A program made the position numbers and the translations under genes. Positions 25,316-33,697 of a DNA stretch of 64,000 nucleotides are shown here, piece after piece. How positions within the stretch are numbered: position 1 is the stretch's first letter; the number at the start of each line of letters is the position of its first letter. Origin of the DNA: CAIWHR01 sp963836265 (GTDB lineage Bacteria; Pseudomonadota; Gammaproteobacteria; Burkholderiales; Casimicrobiaceae); the NCBI GenBank assembly GCA_963836265.1, contig CAWIIO010000001.1, forward strand, positions 1-64,000, in the 5' to 3' direction. A model generated the notes under the pieces. The model worked only from the letters and a program-made list of their open reading frames with translations, searched no databases and was not told the origin of the DNA.

Positions 25316-26560
25316 GTGAAGCCCACGCGTCCCAACCTCGCCCTCTTCCTGTCCATCGCGTTCGGCTTCGCGTTGTGCGCGCTCGTCTGGGGGCAGCCGG
25401 CCCCCGCGGGCTCGCGCGCCATCGCGACGGTGCCGGGGATGCCGCCGGTGACGGACCCGAGCAACCTGTACAGCGAGGCGGCCGCGGGCAAGGTGCGCTC
25501 CGAGATCGCCTCCGACCTGCCGCGCGTCTACGTGCCGAACCTGCAGTCGAACGACGTCTACGTCATCGATCCCGAAACGCTCAAGGTCGTCGACAAATTC
25601 CGCGTCGGATTGAACCCGCAGCACGTCGTGCCTGCGTGGAACATGCGGACGCTGTGGGTCGCGAACAACGCCGAGAACACGAAAGTCGGCAGCCTCACTC
25701 CGATCGATCCGCGTACCGGCAAGCCCGGCAAACCGATCATCGTCGACGACCCGTACAACATGTATTTCTCCCCCGACGGCAAGGCTGCGATCGTTGTCGC
25801 GGAGGCGCACAAGCGGCTCGATTTCCGCGATCCGAGCACCATGGCGTTCCAGTTTTCCCTTGACGTGCCGCGTTGCGGCGGCATCAATCACGCCGACTTT
25901 TCAATCGACGGGCGCTTTGCGATCTTCACCTGCGAGTTCACGGGGACGGTCGCGAAGGTCGACCTTGTCAACCGCGCCGTGCTCGGCTACATCCAGCTCA
26001 TCAAGCCCGGCGTTCCGACTCAGACCGTCAAGGGGATCGACGGCCGCGACGAGACTGTCTGCAAGACGTGGAAGGGGATGCCGCAGGACGTCCGGATCTC
26101 GCCGGACGGCCGGCTCTTCTTCGTCGCCGACATGATGGCCAACGGCGTTCACGTCGTCGACGGCGAATCGTTCCGTGAGGTCGAATTCATTCCGACCGGC
26201 ATCGGAACGCATGGGCTTTATCCGAGTCGCGATGGGAAGAAGCTCTATGTCGCCAACCGCGGCTCGAACAAGATCCACGGTCTGCCCATGGGCCAGGGCA
26301 GCGTCTCGGTGATCGATTTCGCCACGCGCAAGGTCGAGGCCACCTGGCCGATCCCCGGCGGCGGCAGTCCCGATATGGGCAACGTGAGCGCCGACGGCAA
26401 GGTCCTGTGGCTCTCGGGCCGCTACGACAACGTCGTCTATGCGATCGACACGGCGACGGGTGCGGTGAAGACGATTCCCGTGGGCAAGGAGCCCCACGGC
26501 CTCACCGTGTGGCCGCAACCGGGTCGTTACTCGCTCGGGCACACGGGCAACATGCGCTGA
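25316..26560 (+). CDS. Secreted YVTN-type beta-propeller protein
   Basis: The 414-residue protein has an N-terminal signal segment (LALFLSIAFGFALCALVWG) and then repeated blades of the YncE/YVTN kind: LPRVYVPNLQSNDVYVIDPE, RTLWVANNAENTKVGSLTPI, DGKKLYVANRGSNKI and KVLWLSGRYDNVVYAIDTAT. GTG 25316 is chosen because the longer frame to 24962 overlaps the creatininase gene out of frame. It is probably periplasmic. A catalytic role is not visible. Such propellers often bind proteins or metals. Confidence 0.8.
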   Translation: MKPTRPNLALFLSIAFGFALCALVWGQPAPAGSRAIATVPGMPPVTDPSNLYSEAAAGKVRSEIASDLPRVYVPNLQSNDVYVIDPETLKVVDKFRVGLNPQHVVPAWNMRTLWVANNAENTKVGSLTPIDPRTGKPGKPIIVDDPYNMYFSPDGKAAIVVAEAHKRLDFRDPSTMAFQFSLDVPRCGGINHADFSIDGRFAIFTCEFTGTVAKVDLVNRAVLGYIQLIKPGVPTQTVKGIDGRDETVCKTWKGMPQDVRISPDGRLFFVADMMANGVHVVDGESFREVEFIPTGIGTHGLYPSRDGKKLYVANRGSNKIHGLPMGQGSVSVIDFATRKVEATWPIPGGGSPDMGNVSADGKVLWLSGRYDNVVYAIDTATGAVKTIPVGKEPHGLTVWPQPGRYSLGHTGNMR

Positions 26561-26564
26561 AAAT

Positions 26565-26644
26565 AAGTAGGGTCGGAGACGACTTCTCATCGAGACCGAC
26601 GAAGCGCAATCATCAGTAGCGAAAAGTCGTCTCTGACCCTACTT
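26565..26644. repeat. Inverted-end repeat element, copy A
   Basis: The ends AAGTAGGGTCGGAGACGACTT (26565-26585) and its near-perfect inverse (26624-26644) match at all but one position. They enclose about 38 bp containing CGAAGCGC. The element fills the gap between the propeller gene and serS, and its right end supplies the serS stop codon TAG (26641-26639). Copies B and C lie around the smr gene. Confidence 0.75.
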
Positions 26645-27931
26645 CGTTATGGCGCGCAAGCCGCCCATGTAGGGCTGCAGCGCCGCTGGCACATCGATTC
26701 CGCCATCGGCACGCTGGAAATTCTCCATCACCGCGACCAGCGTGCGGCCGACGGCGAGGCCCGATCCGTTGAGCGTATGGACAAGCTCGGGCTTTCCTTG
26801 CGCGTTGCGGAAGCGCGCCTGCATCCGCCGCGCCTGGAACGCCTCGCAGTTCGAGCACGACGAGATCTCGCGGTACGCATTCTGGGCCGGCAGCCACACT
26901 TCGAGGTCGTAGGTCTTGGCAGCGGCGAAGCCGATGTCGCCGGCGCACAGCGCCACCACCCGGTACGGCAGCTCGAGCCGCTGCAGGATCGTTTCCGCGT
27001 GCTTCGTCATCTCCTCGAGCGCGTCGTACGACCTGTCCGGATGGACGACTTGCACCATCTCGACCTTGTCGAACTGGTGCTGGCGAATCATCCCTCGCGT
27101 GTCCTTGCCGTAACTCCCCGCCTCCGAGCGGAAGCACGGGGAATGCGCGGTCAGCTTGATCGGCAGCGCATCCGGCGCAAGGATCTCGCCGCGCACGGTA
27201 TTGGTGAGCGTGATTTCGGCGGTTGAAATGAGGTACAGCGATTCGCTTTCGCTTTGCGCGCCGCCCTTCTTGACCGAGAACATCTCGGCCTCGAACTTGG
27301 GCAGCTGCGTGGTTCCAACGAGCGTCTCAGCCGTGACGATGTACGGCGTGTAACACTCGGTATAGCCGTGCTCGCGCGTCTGCGTGTCGAGCATGAACTG
27401 CGCAAGCGCGCGATGAAGCCGGGCGAGCCCGCCGCGCAGGAACGAGAAGCGGGCGCCCGAGAGCTTGGCCGCGGTCGCGAAATCTAGGAGCCCGAGCGCC
27501 TCGCCGAGGTCGGCATGGTCCCTGATCGGGAAGGCGAACGTCCTCGGCGTTCCCCAGCGGCGAATCTCGACGTTTTCCTCCGGCGACGCGCCGACGGGCG
27601 TGGAAGCGTGCGTGAGATTAGGCAGATCGAGGAGGAATTCGCGTAACTCGCGCTGCACGCGGTCGAGTTCGGCCTCCACCGCCTTCGTCGTATCGCCGAT
27701 GCCCGCGACCTCCGCCAGCAGTGCCGAAGCGTCTTCTCCCTTCCCCTTCGCGACGCCGATCTGCTTCGACAGCGCATTGCGTCGTGCCTGGAGATCCTGC
27801 GTGCGGACCTGGATATCCTTGCGCTCGCGCTCGAGCTCCTCGAACCGGTCCGAATCGAGCGTGACGCCGCGCTTGGCAAGGCCCGCGGCGACCAGCGCGA
27901 GATCGTTGCGCAGGAGATTGATATCCAGCAT
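26639..27931 (-). CDS. serS: Seryl-tRNA synthetase
   Basis: SerRS charges tRNA-Ser. The N-terminal half is the long antiparallel coiled coil (about residues 30-100, DRFEELERERKDIQVRTQDL) that reaches the tRNA variable arm. The catalytic domain has the class II motifs: LISTAEITLTNTVRGEI, then CFRSEAGSYGKDTRGMIRQHQF and the C-terminal NGSGLAVGRTLVAVMENFQ. Length is 430 residues, as expected. The stop codon lies inside the repeat element that abuts the gene. Confidence 0.97.
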   Translation of the reverse strand: MLDINLLRNDLALVAAGLAKRGVTLDSDRFEELERERKDIQVRTQDLQARRNALSKQIGVAKGKGEDASALLAEVAGIGDTTKAVEAELDRVQRELREFLLDLPNLTHASTPVGASPEENVEIRRWGTPRTFAFPIRDHADLGEALGLLDFATAAKLSGARFSFLRGGLARLHRALAQFMLDTQTREHGYTECYTPYIVTAETLVGTTQLPKFEAEMFSVKKGGAQSESESLYLISTAEITLTNTVRGEILAPDALPIKLTAHSPCFRSEAGSYGKDTRGMIRQHQFDKVEMVQVVHPDRSYDALEEMTKHAETILQRLELPYRVVALCAGDIGFAAAKTYDLEVWLPAQNAYREISSCSNCEAFQARRMQARFRNAQGKPELVHTLNGSGLAVGRTLVAVMENFQRADGGIDVPAALQPYMGGLRAITK

Positions 27932-28028
27932 CGCGCGATTCTATCAAACGGATGGATGCCGTCCCCGCCATTCCGTGCGTCGATCCTGGAAGCACGACGC
28001 GAAATTCCTCGCCGCGCCGGAATTTCCG

Positions 28029-29345
28029 CTACGACTCGTCGTTCCGCGCCTTTCCATCCCGCACGCGAAGCGTCTCGAGCTTTTCGCGGAGCTTCGCCTC
28101 GAGCCCGCGCTCCGTCGGCTGATACCATGTCACGTCGGGCATGCCATCGGGAAAATAGCGTTCCCCGGCGGCGTAGGCGCCCTCCTCGTCGTGCGCGTAG
28201 CGATAGCCCTTGCCGTAGTCGAGCTGCTTCATGAGCTTCGTCGGCGCATTGCGCAGGCGCAGCGGCACGGGTCGCGAACCGTCGTCGGCAATGAAGGCGC
28301 GCGCCGCGCCGTAGGCCGTGTAGACCGCATTGGATTTCGGCGCACAGGCGAGATAGAGCACAGCCTCGGCGAGCGCAAGCTCGCCCTCCGGCGTACCGAG
28401 GCGCTCGTAGGTTTCGACCGCTGCAAGGGTGAGCGATAACGCGCGCGGATCGGCGAGGCCGACATCCTCCGATGCCATCCGGATCATTCGCCGTCCGACG
28501 TAGAGCGGATCGGCGCCGCCGTCGAGCATCCGGCACATCCAGTAGAGCGCCGCGTCCGGATTCGAGCCGCGGACCGCCTTGTGCAGCGCAGAGATCTGGT
28601 CGTAGAAAGCCTCGCCACCCTTGTCGAAGCGACGCAGACTCCGGGCGATCGTCGTTTCGACGAACGCGACGTCGATGGACGTCCTGCGGGCCTCGTTTGC
28701 TGCGGTCGTCACATACTCGGCCAGATTGATCACGCGCCGGCCATCGCCATCCGCATAGCCGATCAGGACGTCGCGCGCCGCCGGATCGAGGGCGAGTACC
28801 GGGGCGCCGGCGGAAAGCGCGCGATCGAGGAGCCGGCCCAGCTCGTCCGGCGACAACGGCTCCAGAACGTACACTGCCGCGCGCGACAGGAGCGCACTGT
28901 TGACTTCGAACGAGGGGTTCTCGGTAGTCGCACCGATGAACGTGACGAGCCCCTGCTCGACGAACGGCAGGAACGCGTCCTGCTGGCCCTTGTTGAAGCG
29001 GTGGACCTCGTCGACGAACAGAATCGTGTGCCGCCCGGACTGCGCGAGCAACGCCTCGGCGCGCGCAACGGCGTCACGGATGTCCTTCACGCCGGAGAGC
29101 ACGGCGGAAAGCGCGATGAACTCGGCGTTGAATGCGTCCGCCATCAGGCGCGCAAGGGTCGTCTTGCCCACCCCGGGCGGTCCCCACAGGATCATCGAAT
29201 GCGGTTTGCCCGATGCGAACGCAACGGCGAGAGGCTTGCCTGGTGCAAGCAGGTGCTGCTGGCCGACCACTTCGTCCAGCGTTTTCGGACGCAGGCGATC
29301 GGCAAGCGGCGTCGCGGGGTTGGTGGTGGCGAAAAGATCGGTCAC
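28029..29345 (-). CDS. rarA: Replication-associated recombination protein A
   Basis: RarA (MgsA) is an AAA+ ATPase related to clamp loaders that acts at stalled forks. The sequence begins TDLFATTNPATPLADRLRPK. It shows Walker A in LWGPPGVGKTTLARLMA, Walker B in ILFVDEVHRFNKGQQD, sensor 1 in FIGATTENPSFEVNSALLSR, and the family C-terminal block (SNPDAALYWMCRMLDGGADP, then RMASEDVGLADPRAL). GTG 29345 gives 438 residues, close to E. coli RarA. An ATG at 29411 would add 22 residues without family similarity. It follows serS convergence-free on the same strand, about 100 bp upstream. Confidence 0.93.
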   Translation of the reverse strand: MTDLFATTNPATPLADRLRPKTLDEVVGQQHLLAPGKPLAVAFASGKPHSMILWGPPGVGKTTLARLMADAFNAEFIALSAVLSGVKDIRDAVARAEALLAQSGRHTILFVDEVHRFNKGQQDAFLPFVEQGLVTFIGATTENPSFEVNSALLSRAAVYVLEPLSPDELGRLLDRALSAGAPVLALDPAARDVLIGYADGDGRRVINLAEYVTTAANEARRTSIDVAFVETTIARSLRRFDKGGEAFYDQISALHKAVRGSNPDAALYWMCRMLDGGADPLYVGRRMIRMASEDVGLADPRALSLTLAAVETYERLGTPEGELALAEAVLYLACAPKSNAVYTAYGAARAFIADDGSRPVPLRLRNAPTKLMKQLDYGKGYRYAHDEEGAYAAGERYFPDGMPDVTWYQPTERGLEAKLREKLETLRVRDGKARNDES

Positions 29346-29453
29346 GGGAAGGGAACTTTGGAGCGTGACGGCGAGTCTCGCGTTGACCGGCCGAAACCGA
29401 GCGGCGTACATTGCTCGCCTGCCGTCGATTATCCAACATTTTCCAAGGCGCAA

Positions 29454-30173
29454 ATGACCATCGGCAAAATCCTGCTGGCCCTGGCGATCGGCGCGGCGGC
29501 CGCCGTCATCGCTTCCGGATTCGGCGCCCGGTTCGGCGTGTGGAAGTTCGGCGTCGGTTTCGAGATGCTGCGCTGGGGCGTGTATGCGAGCTTCGCCGTC
29601 GCCGTGCTCGCATTCCTGGCGTTGCTGATCCCGAAGTGGCGCGCGCGGCGCGTCGCGAGCCTCGGCGCCGCGCTGGTGATCGGGCTCGTGGCCGGAGGCG
29701 TACCCTGGTACTGGTTTCAGCACGTGCGCACCGTGCCGCCGATCAACGACATCACCACCGACACCGCGAATCCCCCGGCGTTCGTGGCGATTCTTCCGCT
29801 CCGCGCGGGCGCGAACGTTCCGAGCGCGTATCCCGGCGAGGCGTTCGCGAAACAGCAGCAGACGGCCTATCCGGACATCAAGCCGGTCGAAGTGGAGGCG
29901 TGGCCCCCCAACGCATTCGCAAGAGCGCTCGAAGCCGCGAAGCGGATGGGGTGGACGATCGTGGCGAGCGACCCCGTCGCCGGCAGGATCGAGGCCACCG
30001 CGACGACGCCGTGGTTCGGCTTCAAGGACGATGTCGTGATTCGGATCACGCCGGAACCGGGCGGCAGCCGACTCGACATCCGCTCCGTTTCGCGCGTCGG
30101 CAAGAGCGACCTCGGTGCCAATGCCGCGCGGATCCGGGCTTACGTGGAGCTGCTGAGCAAAGGTTCTGCGTGA
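29454..30173 (+). CDS. DUF1499 family membrane protein
   Basis: The N-terminal third holds three hydrophobic segments (ILLALAIGAAAAVIASGF, YASFAVAVLAFLALLIP, LGAALVIGLVAGGVPWYWF). The rest is a soluble DUF1499 domain: YPDIKPVEVEAWPPNAFARA, then GWTIVASDPVAGRIEATATT, PWFGFKDDVVIRI and DIRSVSRVGKSDLGANAARI. Length is 239 residues. The function of the family is not established. The stop overlaps the GTG start of the following aldolase gene, so the two are translationally linked. Confidence 0.85.
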   Translation: MTIGKILLALAIGAAAAVIASGFGARFGVWKFGVGFEMLRWGVYASFAVAVLAFLALLIPKWRARRVASLGAALVIGLVAGGVPWYWFQHVRTVPPINDITTDTANPPAFVAILPLRAGANVPSAYPGEAFAKQQQTAYPDIKPVEVEAWPPNAFARALEAAKRMGWTIVASDPVAGRIEATATTPWFGFKDDVVIRITPEPGGSRLDIRSVSRVGKSDLGANAARIRAYVELLSKGSA

Positions 30174-30958
30174 TCCGCCAAAATCCGGTCAAGCAAACGC
30201 TCGCCGCGGGCGGCTCGGCGTTCGGCGCGATGATCTTCGAGTTCTTCTCACCGGGTCTTCCGCAGCTGTGCAAGAACGCCGGCGCCGACTATGCGTTGTT
30301 CGACATGGAGCACACGGGGCTCAGCTTCGAGACGCTGAAGACGCAGGCGGCGCTCTGCCGGGGGTTGGGCGTCGTCCCGATGGTTCGCGTGCCGCGCGGC
30401 GAATACCACTTCATCGCCCGGGCGCTCGACGTCGGCGCGTTCGGCGTGATGGCGCCGATGGTCGGGACGGCGGCGGAGGCGCTGCACATCGTCTCGTGCA
30501 CGCGGTATCCACCGGCCGGTCGCCGCGGCGCAGCCTTCGGCTTCGCCCACGACGATTACGGGGGCGGCGACGTCGAGGCCAAGATCGCCGCCCTCCATGC
30601 GCGCACGATGGTGATCGCGCAGATCGAGACCGCCGAAGGACTCGCCAATGTCGACGCGATCGCCGCCGTTCCGGGCGTCGATGCGCTGTGGGTCGGGCAC
30701 TTCGACCTGAGCAACTTCCTCGGCATCCCCGGCCGCTTCACGCACCCGACGTTTCTCGCTGCCATCGACCGTGTCGTCGCCGTCTGCGATGCCCATGGCA
30801 AGGCGCCGGCGTTTCTCGCGTCCGACGACGGCTGGGCGCGCGACTTCGCAGCGAAAGGCTTCCGCCTGCTTGCTTACGGGATCGATCAGCTCCTGCTGCA
30901 GGATGCGCTGGCGCACGGACTCGCGGTGCTGCGCGACGCGCGAAAACAGAGGCCGTAA
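30170..30958 (+). CDS. HpcH/HpaI family aldolase
   Basis: This is a class II pyruvate aldolase relative that cleaves or forms 4-hydroxy-2-oxo acids using a divalent metal. Family features are ADYALFDMEHTGLSFETLK, VPMVRVPRGEYHFIARALDV with the catalytic Arg, GAFGVMAPMV, and the metal and carboxylate region IAQIETAEGLANVDAIAAVP, then VDALWVGHFDLSN. The GTG start at 30170 forms a GTGA overlap with the DUF1499 stop, giving 262 residues. The precise substrate cannot be assigned. The adjacent 2-hydroxyacid dehydrogenase gene suggests a shared oxo-acid pathway. Confidence 0.9.
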   Translation: MIRQNPVKQTLAAGGSAFGAMIFEFFSPGLPQLCKNAGADYALFDMEHTGLSFETLKTQAALCRGLGVVPMVRVPRGEYHFIARALDVGAFGVMAPMVGTAAEALHIVSCTRYPPAGRRGAAFGFAHDDYGGGDVEAKIAALHARTMVIAQIETAEGLANVDAIAAVPGVDALWVGHFDLSNFLGIPGRFTHPTFLAAIDRVVAVCDAHGKAPAFLASDDGWARDFAAKGFRLLAYGIDQLLLQDALAHGLAVLRDARKQRP

Positions 30959-30964
30959 TACGCG

Positions 30965-31993
30965 ATGCCGCCTAAATTCCGCATCGGCCTGACGCGCGAT
31001 ATCCTCGATTCCCGCGGCGAGCCCGCCTTCGGCCGGGTGGCGCTGGCGATCCTCGACGCCGCGGTGAACCTCGAATGGGAATACCTTCCCGGGATCGTGG
31101 CGGAGATCAGCGCCGAGCACGCGGCGCGCTACGACGCTCTCTACGTCAATATCCCGCGCGTGCCGGCGGCTGCCGTTTCCCGGCCGGATTGCCGGTTGCG
31201 TGTTGTCGCGCGCCATGGCGTGGGCTACGACAGCGTCGACGTCGCAGCGATGACGAAGGCCGGAGTGATCGTGACCCATACCCCTTCCCCGATGCCGCGG
31301 CCCGTGGCGACGATCGCGTTGACGTTCGTGCTTGCGCTCGCGGGCAAGCTCTTTCGCAAGGACCGCCTCACCCGGACCGGCCGCTGGGGCGAGCGGATGG
31401 ATCACATGGGAGTCGGGCTCACGGGACGCACGCTCGGCGTCGTCGGCGCCGGTCGCATCGGCAAGGAGTTGCTGCGCATGGCGCGTGCCTTCGATCTCAA
31501 ACTGCTGGCGGCCGATCCCTACGTCAACGAGATCGAGTTGCGCTATCTCGGCGCGCGCAAGGTCGGTCTCGATACCTTGCTTTCCGAAGCCGACTTCGTC
31601 GTCGTCTGCTGTTTCCTGAACGACGAGACGCATCACCTGCTCGGCGCGCGCGAGTTCGCGCGCATGAAGCCCACCGCGTATTTCGTCAACGTCGCGCGCG
31701 GTCCGATCGTCGACGAGGCCGCCTTGGCCGAGGCGCTGCGCGGGCGCCGCATTGCGGGCGCTGCGCTCGACGTGTTCGAGCAGGAACCGGTCGCGTCCGA
31801 CAATCCGCTGCTCGCGATGGACGACGTCATCGTGACTCCGCATTCGCTGTGCTGGACCGACGAGTGCTTCCACAACATGGCGGTCACCGGCTTGAAGAGC
31901 ATCGTCGACGCACTCGAAGGCCGGGTGCCGGAGTTCGTCGTCGACCGCGCGGTGCTCGACCACCCGCGCGTGCGTAGCGGCCGCGCGCGATGA
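30965..31993 (+). CDS. D-2-hydroxyacid dehydrogenase
   Basis: This NAD-dependent enzyme belongs to the SerA/GhrB/VanH fold. The nucleotide motif is LGVVGAGRIGKELLRMA followed by an Asp in AADP, indicating NAD rather than NADP. The catalytic Arg is in FVNVARGPIVDEAAL, the Glu in LDVFEQEPV, and the His in VIVTPHSLCWTDECF. The length, 342 residues, is a little over the usual 310-330. The gene starts 7 bp after the aldolase gene and overlaps the following gene by 4 bp. The substrate is unknown. Confidence 0.92.
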   Translation: MPPKFRIGLTRDILDSRGEPAFGRVALAILDAAVNLEWEYLPGIVAEISAEHAARYDALYVNIPRVPAAAVSRPDCRLRVVARHGVGYDSVDVAAMTKAGVIVTHTPSPMPRPVATIALTFVLALAGKLFRKDRLTRTGRWGERMDHMGVGLTGRTLGVVGAGRIGKELLRMARAFDLKLLAADPYVNEIELRYLGARKVGLDTLLSEADFVVVCCFLNDETHHLLGAREFARMKPTAYFVNVARGPIVDEAALAEALRGRRIAGAALDVFEQEPVASDNPLLAMDDVIVTPHSLCWTDECFHNMAVTGLKSIVDALEGRVPEFVVDRAVLDHPRVRSGRAR

Positions 31994-32970
31994 CGCGCGC
32001 CCCTCGTGCCGTGCTGCGTCGGGCGTTCGCCGTCGCGTTGCTGCTTGCCGCGGCGCTGCCAGCCGGCGCCTTCGACTTGCAGGGGCATCGCGGGGCGCGC
32101 GGATTGCGACCGGAGAACACGCTTGCGGGGTTCGCCTTTGCGCTTTCGATCGGCGTGACCACGCTCGAGACCGATCTCGCGGTGACGAAGGACGGCGTGC
32201 TGGTGATCTCGCACGACCCGTATCTCAACCCCGATCTCGTCCGCGACGCGGAGGGACGGTGGCTTGCTGCGAAGGGGCCGGCGATCCATGCGCTGACTCT
32301 GGCCGAATTGGAGCGTTACGACATCGGCCGCCTCAATCCCGACAGTCGCTACGCGAGGCAATTTCCCGAGCAGCGGCCCGTGGACGGCCAGCGCTTCCCC
32401 AAGCTCGCCCAGGTCTTCGATCTGGTCAAGGCGCGCAGCCGGCCCGCTCGCCTCAACGTCGAGACCAAGATCACGCCGGACAACGCCGGCGCGACGGTCG
32501 ACGCCGCGACATTCGCGCGGCTCGCCGTCGATGCGATCCGCAACGCCGATCTCGTCGGCGACGTGACGATCCAGTCGTTCGACTGGCGCACGCTGGTCGA
32601 AGCGAAGAAGCTCGCGCCCGAGATCGAAACGGTCTGCCTCACGATCGAAACGCCGAATGACGACACCGTGCGGCGCCGGTCGGGCCGACCGTCGCCGTGG
32701 CACGCCGGGCTCGATCTCAACGCCTACGACGGTTCGCTGCCTCGCCTCGTCAAGGCAGCGGGCTGCGGCACGTGGTCGCCGTTCTGGCGCAACATCACCA
32801 TCGCCGACCTTTCGGCGGCCCAAGCCCTGGGCTTGCGCGTCCTGCCATGGACCGTCAACGATCCCGCCGACATGGCGCGCCTGATCGACATGAACGTCGA
32901 CGGGCTCATCACCGACTATCCGGACCGCGCGCGCAAAGTGATGGCCGACAGGGGGATTACGCTGCCGTGA
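31990..32970 (+). CDS. Secreted glycerophosphodiester phosphodiesterase
   Basis: This enzyme hydrolyses deacylated phospholipids to glycerol 3-phosphate and an alcohol. A signal peptide occupies about residues 1-27 (AFAVALLLAAALPAGA). The GDPD catalytic set is visible in LQGHRGARGLRPENTLAGF, TLETDLAVTKDGVLVISHDP and FDWRTLVEAKKLAPEIE, with NVDGLITDYPDRARKV at the C-terminus. The 326-residue length fits the periplasmic GlpQ-like group. The ATGA overlap with the dehydrogenase gene implies coupled translation, though no metabolic link is obvious. Confidence 0.92.
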   Translation: MTRAPRAVLRRAFAVALLLAAALPAGAFDLQGHRGARGLRPENTLAGFAFALSIGVTTLETDLAVTKDGVLVISHDPYLNPDLVRDAEGRWLAAKGPAIHALTLAELERYDIGRLNPDSRYARQFPEQRPVDGQRFPKLAQVFDLVKARSRPARLNVETKITPDNAGATVDAATFARLAVDAIRNADLVGDVTIQSFDWRTLVEAKKLAPEIETVCLTIETPNDDTVRRRSGRPSPWHAGLDLNAYDGSLPRLVKAAGCGTWSPFWRNITIADLSAAQALGLRVLPWTVNDPADMARLIDMNVDGLITDYPDRARKVMADRGITLP

Positions 32971-33079
32971 CCCGTCGGGTGCCGGACCGATCGCGCCCGG
33001 CGGCTCGCTCGGTCGGAGCTGCCTCCGCGGCTCCGCGACTCGTCCTTCGCGCCTGGGCTCGCGCCACTCGCCCGGTTGC

Positions 33080-33697
33080 TCACTCGCCGCCGACGACGTC
33101 CGCGCCTTTTGGGGGCACGAACCTGAACTGCCCGGCATCGAGCGTCGGATTGCGCTCGAACGTTCCGAATTCGAGCCTGGTGACGTTGCCGAACGTGTCC
33201 TTCAAGTCCATCACCCGCGGCAGGTTGTCCTTGAAGCCGATGCGCACGCGCTCGAAACCGGTGTCGGCGGCCTTCGGCTTCGCGTCGACCCATTCCATGC
33301 CGTCCGCCCTGCCGGAGTCCGTGAGCTCGTAGCTCCGCTCGAGCGCATTGTCCCCGGAGAGCAGCGCCGCCGGGCTCGAGCCGAGCGCAGCGTCGAGCTT
33401 GCGCACGATCACCTGATTGAGATCGCGGTCGTAGATCCAGAGCTTGTCGCCGTCGCCGACGATCAGCTGCTCGTAGGGCTTTTCGTAGACCCAGCGGAAC
33501 TTGCCGGGCCGCTGGAACGTGAACGTGCCGGTGCTTTCCGCCGTGCCGCGCTGGCTCGTGACGACCTGCCGGAACGTCGCCTTGCCCGTCTTCGCGCCGG
33601 AAAGAAACGACTTCAGCTGATCGATGCCCGATGCGTCGGCGGTTCCGGCGACGCAGAGCCACGCGGCCGCAAGCAACGCACCGAGCCGGAACGTCAC
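33080..33697 (-). CDS. lolA: Outer-membrane lipoprotein carrier protein
   Basis: LolA is the periplasmic shuttle that takes lipoproteins from LolCDE to LolB. The 205 residues include a signal peptide (LGALLAAAWLCVAGTADA). The mature part is LolA-like: LKSFLSGAKTGKATFRQVV, GTFTFQRPGKFRWVYEKPYE, LIVGDGDKLWIYDRDLNQV and FKDNLPRVMDLKDTFGN. Its start overlaps the ftsK stop by 4 bp. The ftsK-lolA-rarA-serS neighbourhood is common in proteobacteria, but here a four-gene insert separates lolA from rarA. Confidence 0.95.
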   Translation of the reverse strand: MTFRLGALLAAAWLCVAGTADASGIDQLKSFLSGAKTGKATFRQVVTSQRGTAESTGTFTFQRPGKFRWVYEKPYEQLIVGDGDKLWIYDRDLNQVIVRKLDAALGSSPAALLSGDNALERSYELTDSGRADGMEWVDAKPKAADTGFERVRIGFKDNLPRVMDLKDTFGNVTRLEFGTFERNPTLDAGQFRFVPPKGADVVGGE

